NCBI RefSeq assembly: GCF_048544455.1
Contig: NC_133532.1
Span: 21,702,948-21,766,947 of the forward strand
Direction of reading: 5' to 3'
From: Silene latifolia
Lineage: Eukaryota > Streptophyta > Magnoliopsida > Caryophyllales > Caryophyllaceae
DNA length: 64,000 nucleotides
Shown here in pieces: positions 1 to 17,565 of this stretch; the first letter of the stretch is position 1, and the number at the start of each line of letters is the position of its first letter. Position numbers and translations under genes: made by a program. The notes below the pieces were generated by a model. It did not search any database, was not told the DNA's origin, and saw only the letters and a program-made list of their open reading frames with translations.

Positions 1-343
1 AAAATGGTCATTCGGAAATTTAAGATCGAAGATATGGTTGATTTGAGATTTTCGTTAAACAAAAACCCTATAAAATGTCAGTCGACAATTTTTTTTCCAC
101 AAATCGTAGATTATGACGAGATAATCATTTTAGGAAAAAAGATTAGTCGATTCAGAATTCCGGTCTAGGAGTTATGCGCAATTGAGTTTTCTTATAGCGA
201 CAAAAAGGGTATGTTGTGCATAAAAATCAAACATGGAGGATATAATGTACACAAACTTAAAAAGTTGGGTACCATGTGCAAAATGAAAAAGTTCGAGGGT
301 ACCACGTGAATTTTCCGAAAAAATTTTGAAAAAAAAAAATTTC
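1..343. other. AT-rich sequence, no gene seen
   Basis: No coding or structural feature could be supported here. Two similar phrases (GGGTACCATGTGCAAAATGA and GGGTACCACGTGAATTTTCC, about 267-316) form a short direct repeat of the kind seen near transposon ends. No boundary could be fixed. Confidence 0.4.
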
Positions 344-423
344 GTGATATTGTTTTGTATAGTGCGTGATATTCTTTTATGGACTCATGGACTCAAATAT
401 TTAGGTGGACTCACCGAATCCTA

Positions 424-425
<2 letters not shown>
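344..425. mobile_element. Right terminus of a TIR element (element A), rest outside or lost
   Basis: Read on the minus strand, this stretch runs from the microsatellite inward as TCGGTGAGTCCACCTAAATA, then TTTGAGTCCATGAGTCC, then AACAATATCACG. The same series occurs in the same order at the left end of the next element (576-720). It is therefore one terminus of the same TIR family. Its partner end was not found upstream, so the element is truncated or its interior is unrecognisable. Confidence 0.6.
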
Positions 426-521
<96 letters not shown>

Positions 522-544
522 GAGAGAAAGAGAGAAAGAGAGAA

Positions 545-575
<31 letters not shown>
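426..575. repeat. (TA)n(GA)n microsatellite between two element ends
   Basis: About 54 bases of TA repeat are followed by about 96 bases of GA repeat with interspersed GAAAGA variants. The tract sits between the inward-facing ends of elements A and B, so the whole 376-640 region reads as a palindrome with a microsatellite core. Open frames in it (Tyr-Ile or Arg-Glu repeats) are simple-sequence artefacts. Confidence 0.95.
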
Positions 576-576
<1 letters not shown>

Positions 577-1316
577 GCGAGATCCGGTGAGTCCACCTAA
601 ATATTTGAGTCCCGTGAGTCCACTTATGTATCACAGCCTATACACAAGAATATCAAACACTACACGAAACAATATCACTGCTTATACTGAACAATATCAC
701 GCAAAATATACAACGAAAACAGTAAAAAGAAGGCTTAAAACTATAGTCAGTGACACTAATCGTCGACGACAACCACCCACGGCCCACCACCGCCCCTTCA
801 CCTCCCCAACAACCACCACCCATGACCCACCACCACACGTTTATCTCCACGACAACCACCACCACGGCGCACAAGTCCGTCTCACGACCATCGCTACCAC
901 CCCTCACTAACATACAATCAACGATCCTTCTTCCATTAACCTCCATCTAAAAACAACGCCGCCGCTGTTAAATTAGGGGTCTCATCGCCGGCGATGAAGG
1001 AAAGGCGAATATAAAGAAGAGAACAAGAGAGGAAAAAATATAAAAGAAGTAATATGCAATAACTCCGACGAACACGCCACCAAAATCGACTCACCGGCGG
1101 GAAAGTGCGCGAGGATGATGGTATTTGTCGGAGCTCCGACCCTAGCACTGATGGGTATAAGAAAAAGTATGAGAAAAGAAGTTAATAACAGACGGCGAAT
1201 CTGGTTCAATAAGAGTGATATTGTTTAATATGACGCGTGATATTGTTTAGTATAACTTGTGATATTGTTTCGTTGGACTCACGGACTCAAAAAGATAGGG
1301 TGGACTCATGTGATCC

Positions 1317-1319
<3 letters not shown>
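576..1319. mobile_element. Non-autonomous TIR element B, microsatellite-bounded
   Basis: The left end begins GGCGAGATCCGGTGAGTCC and contains ACGAAACAATATCACTGC near 665. The right end (about 1205-1318), read in reverse complement, gives GATCACATGAGTCC, GAGTCCGTGAGTCC and ACGAAACAATATCAC in the same order. These are long imperfect TIRs of about 120 bp. The interior (about 760-950) is CCACCA-rich and has no credible gene. Both ends abut dinucleotide repeats and no other target duplication is visible. Superfamily is unresolved. Confidence 0.65.

Positions 1320-1372
<53 letters not shown>
1320..1372. repeat. (TA)n microsatellite between elements B and C
   Basis: About 53 bases of uninterrupted TA repeat lie exactly at the junction between the right TIR of element B and the left TIR of element C. 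Confidence 0.95.
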
Positions 1373-7985
<6,613 letters not shown>

Positions 7986-9352
7986 ACTTTTCACAGATTC
8001 TGTTTTCGAAGCTTTTTAATTTCCTTTTCAAGACTCAAGGATGAACTAGGTTGATCAACCTCATTTAGACACTCTTTCAAGTTGACATTTTCTTCGCCTA
8101 TGTCTTCAATTTCTGTTTGCATAGCTTCTAATTTATTGCTTTGGACACTACACTTATCATTGAATTGGTCTAGGAGGAGACAAACTTTGTCTTTAGAGAA
8201 AGATCGAACCTTTTTCTTGAGCTTATTTACCTCGTTGTCTGAATCTTAATCTGAGTCCACAGAGTGAGCCATGAGACACTTGATGTTTTCTTTCTTTGAT
8301 GGTTTGAAATCATCCTTAGAGGAACTAGACGAGATGCATAATTTGGCGTCTAATTCTTCCTCAAGGACGTTGTCCTCTTCAGAATCAGACATGCCTCAAA
8401 TAGCAGTCATTACCTTGTTTTTGTAATCACATTTAGCAAAGTCACGTTTTTCTTTGGATTTGATGTCGTTCCACTTTGGGCATTCCTTTATTTGATGACC
8501 TTTGTCACCACATTTAAAGCAACCAACAGTGGAACTCGATCTTCTCTTAGGGAAGTGATCACGTTTGCTAGCATTGTTGCTATACTTTTGTGAGTTTCGA
8601 CCATTTATCATGCCAACAATATTCTTAGTGAACATTGCAAACTCATCGTCTTCATTCTCCTCATCACTTGAAAGAGCATTAAGAGCGAGTCCTTTCCCTT
8701 TAGAGCTTTCACTAGAGCGCTTCATGAAAGTTAACTCATGAGCCATGAGTGAGCCTATAAGTTCATTTAGGGAGAGCAATGAAAGGTCTTTAGCTTCCTC
8801 AATAGTTGTAACCTTCGGTTGCCACTTTTCAGTTAGGCTACGAAGGATCTTACGGACTACATCATCGGATTCAAAATTTCTGCCTAAACTCTTGAGGTCA
8901 TTAACAATACTAGAGAAACGTGAGGACAGACTATTAGTTGACTCATCTATTACCATGTTGAACATCTCATATTGTTGCATGAGAAGATCAACACGGTACT
9001 TTTTGACTTGTGACGTTCCCTCATAAGTAAGGCTTAAGGTGTCCCAAATTTCCTTGGCTGAGTTACATCCGGATATCCGATTAATCTCTTGTTCACCAAT
9101 GCCATATTGAAGGATGGAAATGGCTTTAGAGTTTTTCTCGACTTTCCTATAATCTGCCTCAACATATTTGTCCTCGCTTTTAGGGGTACTAGTTCCATAA
9201 GCATTACTCACCGAAATAGAAAGTGGACCCTTTTGAATGATGATCCAACTTTCCTAGTCCGCACTCTTGACATGTTGCTCCATGCGATGTTTCCACCAAG
9301 CATAGTTTTCTCCCTTGAATATGGGATACTTAGTGTGTTTTGAATCGTCCAT
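7986..9352 (-). pseudogene. gag: Ty1-copia Gag (UBN2 type) with premature stops
   Basis: Translation from the ATG at 9352 down gives a copia Gag start, but an in-frame TAG at 9256-9254 interrupts it. The frame then stays open from 9211 to a TGA at 8398-8396. It contains the UBN2-type core (ISGCNSAKEIWDTLSLTYEG) and a CCHC zinc knuckle (CFKCGDKGHQIKEC) that binds RNA in the virus-like particle. Beyond the TGA, acidic and then coiled-coil-like sequence continues with further stops to about 7986, where the element ends abruptly. No protease, integrase or RT remains. The stops and missing pol make it a non-functional remnant. Confidence 0.85.
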
Positions 9353-9398
9353 AACTAAGGGATCAACTCTTTGGTTTTAACCAATATCAAGAGCACGA

Positions 9399-9411
9399 GG
9401 CTCTGATACCA
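9399..9411 (-). other. Primer-binding site (iMet tRNA type)
   Basis: On the minus strand this reads TGGTATCAGAGCC, the standard plant Ty1-copia primer-binding site. It lies 2 bases after the LTR end and 47 bases before the gag ATG. Confidence 0.9.
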
Positions 9412-9496
9412 ATTGAAGAGTTAGGAACGATAAACACCTAAGAGGGGGAGGGGTGAATTAGGTGTACCTTTTTAAAATTTATTCTTAACTTAATTA

Positions 9497-9592
9497 ATTG
9501 ATAACTTGAGTGAAGAACCTTGAAGTACAAACCTGTTTTTTTTTTTTGAAAAAAAAAAGGTTTGTACTTCAAGGTTCTTCGCTCAAGTTATC
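9497..9592. repeat. Near-perfect inverted repeat near the LTR 3' end
   Basis: The left arm (ATAACTTGAGTGAAGAACCT, then TGAAGTACAAACCT) and the right arm (its reverse complement with one GTG/GCG difference) are about 36 bases each. They flank a T12-G-A10 loop. The RNA or single-stranded DNA would form one long stem. Confidence 0.9.
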
Positions 9593-10212
9593 CATTAACT
9601 AATAGAATGTAAGTTCACAAGATAGTACAACAGTTTTATGTCATAGTATTGATGACTGTGACAGAGAACTGGAAATACGTATGAACGAGATAGAGCAAAG
9701 TAAGAGAACGTAAAAGTAAATGAACAAACAAACGATGTTTTAAAAACTGGTTCAGCCTCTACTCCGAGGCCTACGTACAACCGTTAATTTATTACTTGTT
9801 TAGAAATTTACTCAAACAACTAAACCCTTACAATGAAAATAACTCGTCAATCTACCCCGATTGCACTCAAACTTAAAGCTACTCCACTTCAAGAGTTTAT
9901 ATATTCTATCTCACAGGTTTACAGAGTTTTTGAATCTCAGGGGTTCGCTGAATGAACATGGAGATCACGATTAAGACTTAAACACGAGAATCATGGAACA
10001 AACTCATTATGTCACAGTGCAACTGATACTTGGAGGTTTACAGCTTTTGAAAACAAACGAGGACTTTTAAGTCAGAAAAACATTTTGCAAATACTTAAAG
10101 AACAAAGTTTTAAATGTACAAATGATTTGCAAGGTTTTTGAATAAATGCTTTGGAAAGTTTTGCGAAATAAATGATGCTAAGGCTCACTATTTAGTGGAT
10201 TTCACCATCTAA

Positions 10213-10522
10213 GGGCTCGCTTGGAATGGGAGTAACTATTAAGGGGGTAATAGAGCTTAAATGAACTAGAAAATGGAGGAAAGCGATGAAGGTTGGAGAT
10301 AGAAATGGAGGAAGATAGTGTAATAGTCCATCCATTAAGGGGGTAATAATTACCCACCTTCCCCTCAAGTAATGTATTACCCCCATATGGAGGTAATAAT
10401 TCCTCCCTCACCACCTCTTTCCACCTTCCACAACCACCATAAATCACCAATCTCCTTCCATTTCTTCTTATTTGAGCCTCTATTACTCCCTTAATAATTA
10501 CTCTCATTTTCCAAACGAGCCC
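10213..10522. mobile_element. Tourist-like (PIF/Harbinger) MITE
   Basis: Ends are GGGCTCGCTTGGAATGGGAG and the inverted GGGCTCGTTTGGAAAATGAG, with about 45 bp of TIR similarity. It is flanked by TAA at 10210-10212 and TAA at 10523-10525, the 3-bp duplication typical of PIF/Harbinger. Length is 310 bp. It is nested in the copia LTR. Confidence 0.85.
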
Positions 10523-11154
10523 TAAGAAGTACAACTTAGGTTAATTAAATCCATTATAAAATAGGTAGCCTTTGAGTGATGGTAAGTGTTAGGTTTTAGA
10601 CTAAAGCACAAGTCTTTAATCAAAAACAGAAAACTCTTCCCCAAACACTCAACACGTGACACTTTACCAAATTGGCAAAAAACTTTTCTCGCTTTAAAAC
10701 TTTGACAAGTCAAACCTTACCATTTTGGTAAAAAGCAAATGCACAATCTAGAAGATTTAACAATGGAGATTTGCGATTTAAATTTTCAGATTTGTTTTCA
10801 AACTTTGATCATTCAAATGTTAAAACTTTGAGGATATGGATTTTGTAAAGATTTCAACACTTAAACATTTCGTATAAAAGTTCCTCCATACGGTAGTATC
10901 AGAAACCACAGTGTAGCACACTGTTGCATGGTTTTGCAGTCACTTGACTTAAATGAGAATGTTGCACTTACTCTTACAACTTTCGACTAAGGTTAGGGAC
11001 ATATCGTTGTCTTGACTTCATGTTGGCTTCATCTTGATCATGTTAAGCCTTCTTGAGAGTCCATTTGATTGTTTCAATCACTAAGCATTTGTAATAAGAA
11101 CAAACAATCAAATAACAAGGAAACTTGGCATCATCAACCAAGTGTGTTCTAACA

Positions 11155-11587
11155 GACTCAACCTATCGCCAAAATATTGATTATATGCCGCTTATTGTAG
11201 AGAAATTTTAATTAGGTTTAGAAGAGGGAAATTGATTCTCCCCAAATCCTTCTCCCTCTATTCCTCTTCACTCTCATTTGTTATTTAAACAAGGGATTTT
11301 AAATCCCCTACTCTCCTTCCTTTTCTTTTCCCTTCAAACCTCTCAATCCAAACACACCCTTAGGGTAGAGAGGTGCAAAGTCGGAAAAAATGTGAGATTT
11401 TAGTAATATGGGTAGGAAATAGCATGTCACAACCTAGTATACACCACTTCTTATTTAATATCGTCTTAAATTCAAACGACTCTCACAATCAATTAAAATA
11501 GAGGTTAAAATAAAAGGAAATTGAGAAAAATCTTAAATTAAAAGACGATATTATTTACATGGAGAGAAAGAGACCCGTTAATATAAC
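11155..11587. other. Intergenic, no gene seen
   Basis: No feature is supported. A block at about 11215-11360, ending CAATCCAAACACACCCTTAG, resembles a MITE end, but a matching opposite end was not established. Confidence 0.4.
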
Positions 11588-12110
11588 TAGGGGTGTAAAC
11601 GAGCCGAGCTGAGCTCGAACTCAGGTGGGCTCGGGCCCGGCTCGAATTTTTTAGCTCGAGCTCGGGCTTGGCTCGAAGCTCGTCGAGCTTAAAAAATTGA
11701 GCCTCGAGCTCGGCTCGGGAAAAGCTCGAGCTCGGCTCGAGTTCGAATCGAGCTAGTTTTGTCATTATATATTTTCACTTTCTCACCTTTTAAATATAAT
11801 TAAATATAAATATTTTTGAAAAACAACTAAATTATAAATACTAAAAAATATTATATCATAATATACTTATATAAATGTCTAAATAACATATAATTTGAAA
11901 TAAACATAATACTACAACATAAAGATCATACAAAAAATTTATAAACGAGCCCAAACGAGCTTCCGAGCCGAGCCTTGCTGAGCTCGGGCTCGGCTCGTAT
12001 TTAGCCAAGCTCGGCTCGAGCTCGAGCTCGTTTTGACCGAGCACGAGTCGAGCTTTGACCGAGCCGATTCCAAGGGCTCAACAAGCCGGCTCATATCATT
12101 GACAGCCCTA
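11588..12110. mobile_element. hAT-type MITE with 8-bp target duplication
   Basis: The element starts TAGGGGTGTAAACGAGCC and ends with the inverse of TAGGGCTGTCAATGATATGA. A perfect 8-bp duplication AATATAAC flanks it at 11580-11587 and 12111-12118. Both subterminal regions are dense in GAGCTCG/CGAGCC motifs while the centre (11760-11940) is AT-rich. This is a non-autonomous 523-bp hAT derivative. Confidence 0.92.
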
Positions 12111-12118
12111 AATATAAC

Positions 12119-13027
12119 GACCACGTCTTAAACTTCATCCGTCGTCGTACTCAAGTTGACTTGGTTCATCCTATACTTCTCTTCCCAATGTGATGAGCAA
12201 CACACAAATTAGCACGATTAAATTCAACGCGAAAAGGGCGATGACGAGTCTATAAATGTGTGTATACTATTATCTACTTTGTATTTGTAATTTCGGCAGC
12301 TGAATAGACTTCTTAAATCTCCGGTTCAGGTATTTTATCAATTCACTTACCTTAATGTCTCTTATTCTTCGCCAAAAAGAAAAATCTCTCTTATTCTTTA
12401 TTGTCCTCGTATAATGATAACTCAAATAACATGTTACATGACTCTTTTTAACTTATGTATAACAATAAGTATGAATAATCTCACCGTAATGAATAATTGT
12501 CATAAAGTAATTGACTTATTTAAATTTGAATCGAGGGAGAAATACGTATCTAAGATCCTATAACCCTACTATTTTGGTAATAGTTTCTTTTTTCTTGTTA
12601 TTATAATTTACAATGTACTTTCATACAAGTTATTGAGAACCAAACAATTGTTCATATTAAGGGAGGTCTAATACGTATATATGATCGCCTGATTCCCATG
12701 TTTAAGATTTCATAGCTCAGAATCTACAATGGCCTTGTTTGGTAAATAACATAATGGGTGAAATACTAAAATGAGTAGATTTGATCCTAATTAGTAGATT
12801 GAGCAATATGATTGCTAAAGGGCATATTCTGATATTATATTAGTCGAAATCTACTATTTTTTAATATGTAGCATATACATACTGAGTATATTACAACATC
12901 ATATTCATTTGATGCATGAAAACAATTCATTTATTATGGTGAAAATGTGTGTGTGCATCAATTTTATTATTTATTTTTTCATGTTATATTCTTGCAAATC
13001 TTAGCTTTTCAATGTGTGCCTTACGTT
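12119..13027. other. AT-rich intergenic, no gene seen
   Basis: No coding region, RNA gene or clear element was found. A phrase near 12731 (GGCCTTGTTTGGTAAATAAC) resembles a MITE terminus, but no partner was identified. Confidence 0.4.
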
Positions 13028-13350
13028 ACTCCAATGGTTGCATTTAAGAACTTGCTTGTAAATATTGTAAATTGTCAAGCAGTATGCTTACCGTTGGAGT
13101 ACAAAAGGTGCATCCTGCTTACGAGCGGGTGTAGCTTTGTTAACCTACGTAGCTTGACCTTTAAAATAATAAGATAAATAATTAAAAAACAATAAAATAA
13201 TTTGTATTATAATATTTATTTGTTAGTGGGACATTTGAAGCTACATCTATTGTAGCTTACCATTAAAGGGTGTTGTAGCTTAAAAGTTTTTTGCTAAGAA
13301 AAAATATGGGGCAAGACAAGCTACAAGGTTTTGTAGCTTGCCATTGGAGT
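13028..13350. mobile_element. Candidate MITE with ACTCCAATGG termini
   Basis: The stretch starts ACTCCAATGG and ends with its exact inverse CCATTGGAGT, 323 bp apart. Inside, the phrase GTAGCTTACC/TTGTAGCTTGCC recurs in both orientations. No target duplication was recognised, so superfamily is open. Confidence 0.5.
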
Positions 13351-14192
13351 TGCTAAATATTGAAATGTAAATTATCAAATAAATATAAATGAAATTTAGA
13401 TAGAACTAAAATAATTAGAGAATAAGATAATTGTAGTAGAGATTAGAGGGCAAGGATGAGAGAATTATGTGAGAGTTATGAGTTGAAAAAGTAAATTATC
13501 AAATAAATATGTATGAAAAAAAAACGATGATTCAAAAACAATAAAAAAAAAGGGCTGTTGGGAACAGCCGTCTAGCCGATGACCACAAAGATACTACACA
13601 CATAGCCGCGTCTTGTCGGGTCACGGGTCAATATGGCATGGTCATCGTAGTTAGGAGTTTAGGACGAGTTGGGGGAAGGCAACCCTTATCTGGCTCGAAT
13701 TAGGAATTTTGCTTATCTTAAATTAAATTGTGATTTGGATACAGTTGATTATGGGAGTGGCGACTCGTTTGACCGGCGAGGCTGGGTTGGGCCAACCTGC
13801 CCAATTGGCCACCTCTGTCAACATTTCCGTACCCCACCCTCATATTTATATACTCAAACAAATACACAAATAATACTCCTTCCGGAATACAGTACAATTA
13901 TTTAGATCTATTGTTTTGTTGAACACAATTTGAAACTGATGAAAACGTAATTGTAGCAGCAAGTATTAAATGAACCACATAACATAAAAGAGATTGTGCT
14001 AAGCTTAAGACAGTTTTATTTTTTTTGGGTTCATATGAGTCCACTATATCGCGGGTTAAAATCGAACCTCTAACTTCATGGCTAAGGTAAGAGAACTCTC
14101 ACCAGTTGAGGCTTGAACTAACTCTTGTTCTCTCTTAAGCTTAAAACAGTGGCAAGTGAGATTTTGTGAAAACTAATAGGCGTGTTGCGTGT
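13351..14192. other. Intergenic, no gene seen
   Basis: It holds a perfect 7-bp hairpin at about 13552-13568 (GGCTGTT GGG AACAGCC). The open frame at 13669-13905 has no recognisable domain or gene structure and is not called. Confidence 0.4.
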
Positions 14193-15028
14193 ATTTTTTT
14201 GTCAAACACAACCTTTAAAAAACACTCTTTGCGAAACACTACCTTTAAAAAACTTATTTGTAAAACACAACCTTTAAAAACCCAGAAGTTGCAAAACACT
14301 ACTTTTTTGCCGGAGTTTGACCAAATTAATAAAAATTTGGTGATGACTACCCATTAATTACTCTATTAGTTCACCAAAAAAAAAATCCTTTTATTTTTCT
14401 TCCTTAGAAGCTACAATTCTATAGTCATATACTCAATGTCAGCCTCTAATCTCAATTTTTGTTCCACAATTTCCGACTTCAAACTACTAATTTCATTCAA
14501 AGGATTGTCAACCCACTTGAAATAGTTGTATCCACGCATTTGAGTTCCCGGGTTGTAACACTTACATGTTAGAAACCTTCTTCCTGGATTTTTTTTTCCG
14601 TCATGGAAGTTCTCAAGGCGGCAAGGATGCCACAACGACATTTGTGAAGTGGAGTTAACGAAGATATTGAACTGTCACTGGACATTGTAGAGAGAGAGAG
14701 AGAGGGACAGGGAAGTGGGGAAGGGGATGATAATGAGATGAAGAGGGAGGGTGGTTTTTGTCGGGGGAATTAAATATAAAGGGTTTGTTGGATAAATGGA
14801 GGGAAAATTAAGAAAGAGGGGATGAATTGGAGGGAGAACAAAAAAAAGTCAAACATACTTGCACGTGCAAACTATCATGACACCGGAAATGAATTAAGCT
14901 AACGGAATCCGGCAAAAAAGTAATGTTTTGCAACATTTTGGTTTTTAAAGGTTGTGTATTACAAATAATTTTTTTAAAGGTAGTGTTTCGCAAAAAGTTT
15001 TTTTAAAGGTTGTGTTTGACAAAAAATC
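14193..15028. mobile_element. TIR element carrying a GRF zinc-finger gene
   Basis: The left arm (14193-14322) and right arm (14910-15028) are inverted copies. Each is built of three to four iterations of AAACACWACCTTTAAAAA at about 30-base spacing and ends with GCAAAACACTACTTTTTTGC or its variant. Total length is about 836 bp. Long TIRs around a host-like gene fit a Pack-MULE-like arrangement, but the target duplication could not be identified, so Mutator membership is inference. Confidence 0.65.
14411..14685 (-). pseudogene. GRF-type zinc-finger protein, frameshifted
   Basis: The minus-strand ATG at 14685 opens a frame with CRCG, followed by LAALRTSMTE, the usual start of plant GRF zinc fingers (a nucleic-acid-binding zinc ribbon). 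The frame shifts at a run of nine T (14589-14597). In the next frame the rest of the domain appears: NPGRRFLTC, then YFKWVD, then a coiled-coil-like C-terminus ending at a TGA/TAA near 14411. The total would be about 90 residues. Plant GRF genes are often spread by Mutator-type elements, which fits the flanking TIRs. The shift could be real or a homopolymer error. Confidence 0.7.
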
Positions 15029-15350
15029 CTTGAATTTATTCCTTATTGTTATAAAACGGTTAGTAGTATTATAAGATCAGGTTCTATGGACTATCCTAAT
15101 ACGAAATTATGGAGTAGTAAATTACTACTTTAATTCCACATATTACTCCTTTTTAATTGAAGGTTAGATTTAAGAAAATGTGATATGTTTCCCTGTTGAC
15201 TATGAATAAATCTAGAAATGTAATTTGGATGAAAATTACTGTGTCTTAAGGAACACTAGCTTTAAGTACATTTAGTTAACTACCCGACTGCCGCTTTTTG
15301 CTCACTAGTATCTACGTTTTGGTTTAAGAAGAGGTTTGCAAAGCGAAAGA
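15029..15350. promoter_or_regulatory. Upstream region of Hsp70 gene 1
   Basis: This is AT-rich sequence immediately upstream of the first ATG. By eye I found no array of alternating GAA/TTC blocks (heat-shock element) and no canonical TATA box at a convincing distance. Heat inducibility therefore cannot be claimed from sequence. Confidence 0.35.
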
Positions 15351-17565
15351 ATGGCAGGAAATATAGGAGACTGGCCGGTGATAGGGATCGATCTTGGAAC
15401 GACAAACTCATGCGTTGCAGTTTGGCGCCAAGGCCATGTTGAGGTAATCCCGAATGAGCTGGGTAGCCGCACTACTCCCTCTTGCGTGTCCTTCACAGAC
15501 TATGAACGTCTCTTTGGTGAAGCTGCAATATATCAAGCTTCAAGGAACCTTGCCAATACTGTTTTTGGTTCGTTATTTTTTTCCGTCTGTTAATCTCTCT
15601 TTTTATCCCCTTTCTAAATGTAAATTTTCCTGTTAACTGCTTTCTGAGGAAGTGAGAATTACCATTTCCCATTCTGTTTATCTTACATATGAATTTATAT
15701 TTGGTAATTTATTCTTAATTGTCTTTTTCGGTTAATCTATTCCATATACTCATAATAAATATTTCATGTTCAAAATTATTTAGTCTGTCCTATATTTAAT
15801 TTTCACAGATGCTAAAAGGCTTATAGGTAGTCGATTCAGCGATAATAATGTTCAGGACGACACTAAACGGTGGCCATTTAAGGTTATAGATGGGATAGAC
15901 CCAGACAAACAAGATCAGCCAATGATTGTTGTCAAGTATATGGGGGAAGTTAAAAGATTCACTCCTGAAGAGATAACTGCCATGAACTTAGCGGACATGA
16001 AACGTGTCGCTGAGGCTTTTCTTGGTACCACAGTAAACAATGCCATTATCACAGTACCAGCACACTTCAACAATTGGCAGCGTCAAGCAACTAAAGATGC
16101 TGGAACCATTGCAGGGCTCAATGTGATTCGTCTCATAAATGAACCGACAGCTGCTGCAATCGCTTATTATTGTTTGGACACGAAGGTTAACAAAATTTGT
16201 GATACTAAAAAGAATGTGTTGGTGTTTGACCTTGGAGGAGGAACATTTGATGTTTCTTTGGTAGAAATGGAGAAGGGCGGAATACAAGTAAAATCTACAG
16301 TTGGAGACAGCCACCTCGGTGGAACAGACTTTGACAATAAAATGGTGGGCGAGTTTGCTAAGGAGTTTAAGCAGGAGCACGGAAAGGATGTAAGCAATAA
16401 CCATAGGGCTCTTACAAGATTGAGAGTTGCATCGGAGAGAGCGAAAAGGATACTCTCTTTACTTCCACAGGCTGATGTTGAGATTGATTACCTCTTCGAG
16501 GGCATTGATTTCAGTTCAACTATCACCCGTGCTCATTTTGAGAAGTTGAACTTAGATTTATTTGGCAAGTGTACGGATGCAGTTGATCAATGCTTGAAGT
16601 TTGCTGGCATAACGAAGAGTGATGTTGATGATGTCGTTCTCGTTGGTGGGTCATCCAGGGTGCCAAAAGTTCAACAGATATTGAAGGACTACTTTGACGG
16701 GAAGGAACTTTGTAAGAGCATTCATCCTGATGAAGCTGTAGCGTGTGGCGCTGCAATGTATGCCGCTATCTTAGGTGGTGTTGTTACCAGGCATAAGGAC
16801 TTTGTATTGTCGGATGTCACGCCTTTATCTGTTGGTGTATATAATCGTGATCGCACCATGGATCTCCTTATCCGTAAGAACACTACTATTCCAACAAAGG
16901 TGAACTGTTGCTCTCAATCCGATAATACATTATATGTTCATGAAGAAGAGACACAAAATACTAATGGCTATTTCTCTAAAATTATTAATTGCATTCCCTC
17001 AATAATTATTAATCACATTCCCACAAAAATTATGCATCACATTTTCTCAATAATTATGCATCACATTCCCTCAAAATTTTGTAACTACTTTTCCTTTAAC
17101 AAAACTAATTACAAGCTTGTTGGTAGCTTTTCTTTTACCGAGTTTCCTCGTGGACCTAGAGGTACTTTTGAACTCAATGTCTACTTTGAGATAGATGTAG
17201 ATGGCATTTGGAATGTGTCAGAATCTGAAACAATGATACAAGAGATGAATCCAATCACCATTAGAAAATGGAACGGGCGGCTTTCAAGGGAGGATATCGA
17301 GAGGATGATAGCAGAGGCTGAAAGGTATAAGGCCCACGACAGGGATCGGAAAAAATTATTGCAAGCTAAGAGCAATCTAGAGAGCTATTCTAATACCATA
17401 TTGGAAAGATTGAATAAAATTGGGATCGTTCAAAACGCAAGGGAGCAACGGGTAAGGGAAGCCGTAGAGACGACGTTTCAGTGGATGAAACTGAACTCAA
17501 ATCTTTCCGAATTTTCTAAGTATGAAGACAAGTTGAGCGAGCTACAGTATATAGTCAACAACTGA
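15351..17565 (+). CDS. Divergent cytosolic-type Hsp70 with octapeptide repeat insertion (2 exons)
   Basis: Hsp70s are ATP-driven chaperones that clamp exposed hydrophobic peptides. Exons are 15351-15567 and 15809-17565; the GT...AG intron splits the Asp-73 codon, the usual position in plant cytosolic Hsp70 genes. The product is 657 residues. The nucleotide-binding domain keeps IDLGTTNS (13-20), the post-intron Lys (75, equivalent to catalytic Lys71 of Hsc70), FDLGGGTFD (212-220) and [12 protein letters not shown] (about 349-360). The linker is degraded ([10 protein letters not shown], about 407-416). The beta substrate-binding domain carries an in-frame insertion of five 8-residue repeats (462-501). 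The lid is short and diverged, ending QYIVNN with no EEVD. It is an intact ORF but could be a neofunctionalised or decaying paralogue. An upstream in-frame TTG is ignored; ATG at 15351 fits the family start. Confidence 0.85.
16975..17094 (+). repeat. Five tandem 24-bp repeats inside Hsp70 gene 1
   Basis: Five consecutive 24-base units, typified by TCAATAATTATGCATCACAT plus TCCC, keep the reading frame. They encode octapeptides [32 protein letters not shown] and SKFCNYFS. Base composition is far more AT-rich than the flanking exon. Confidence 0.95.

Larger units (their letters stand above)
9414..11154 (-). mobile_element. 5' LTR of the minus-strand copia element (1,741 bp)
   Basis: On the minus strand it starts TGTTAGAACACACTTGG and ends CTCTTCA just before the primer-binding site, giving the expected TG...CA. 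It contains a nested Tourist MITE (10213-10522) and a near-perfect hairpin (9497-9592). The 3' LTR of this element is absent, so no TSD can be checked. Confidence 0.75.

Noticed and set aside
326-910. 194-codon frame with Tyr-Ile and Arg-Glu repeats
   Set aside because: It is a translation of the (TA)n(GA)n microsatellite and flanking TIR, with no domain or conserved composition.
13552-13576. Hairpin followed by CTAG, resembling a Helitron 3' end
   Set aside because: The hairpin-to-CTAG spacing is too short, the next base is not T, and no TC-type 5' end was found.
13669-13905. 78-residue frame as a small gene
   Set aside because: There is no domain, splice context or neighbouring evidence, and composition is like the surrounding intergenic DNA.
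15988-16404. Minus-strand 138-residue frame over Hsp70
   Set aside because: It is the antisense shadow of the conserved ATPase domain.
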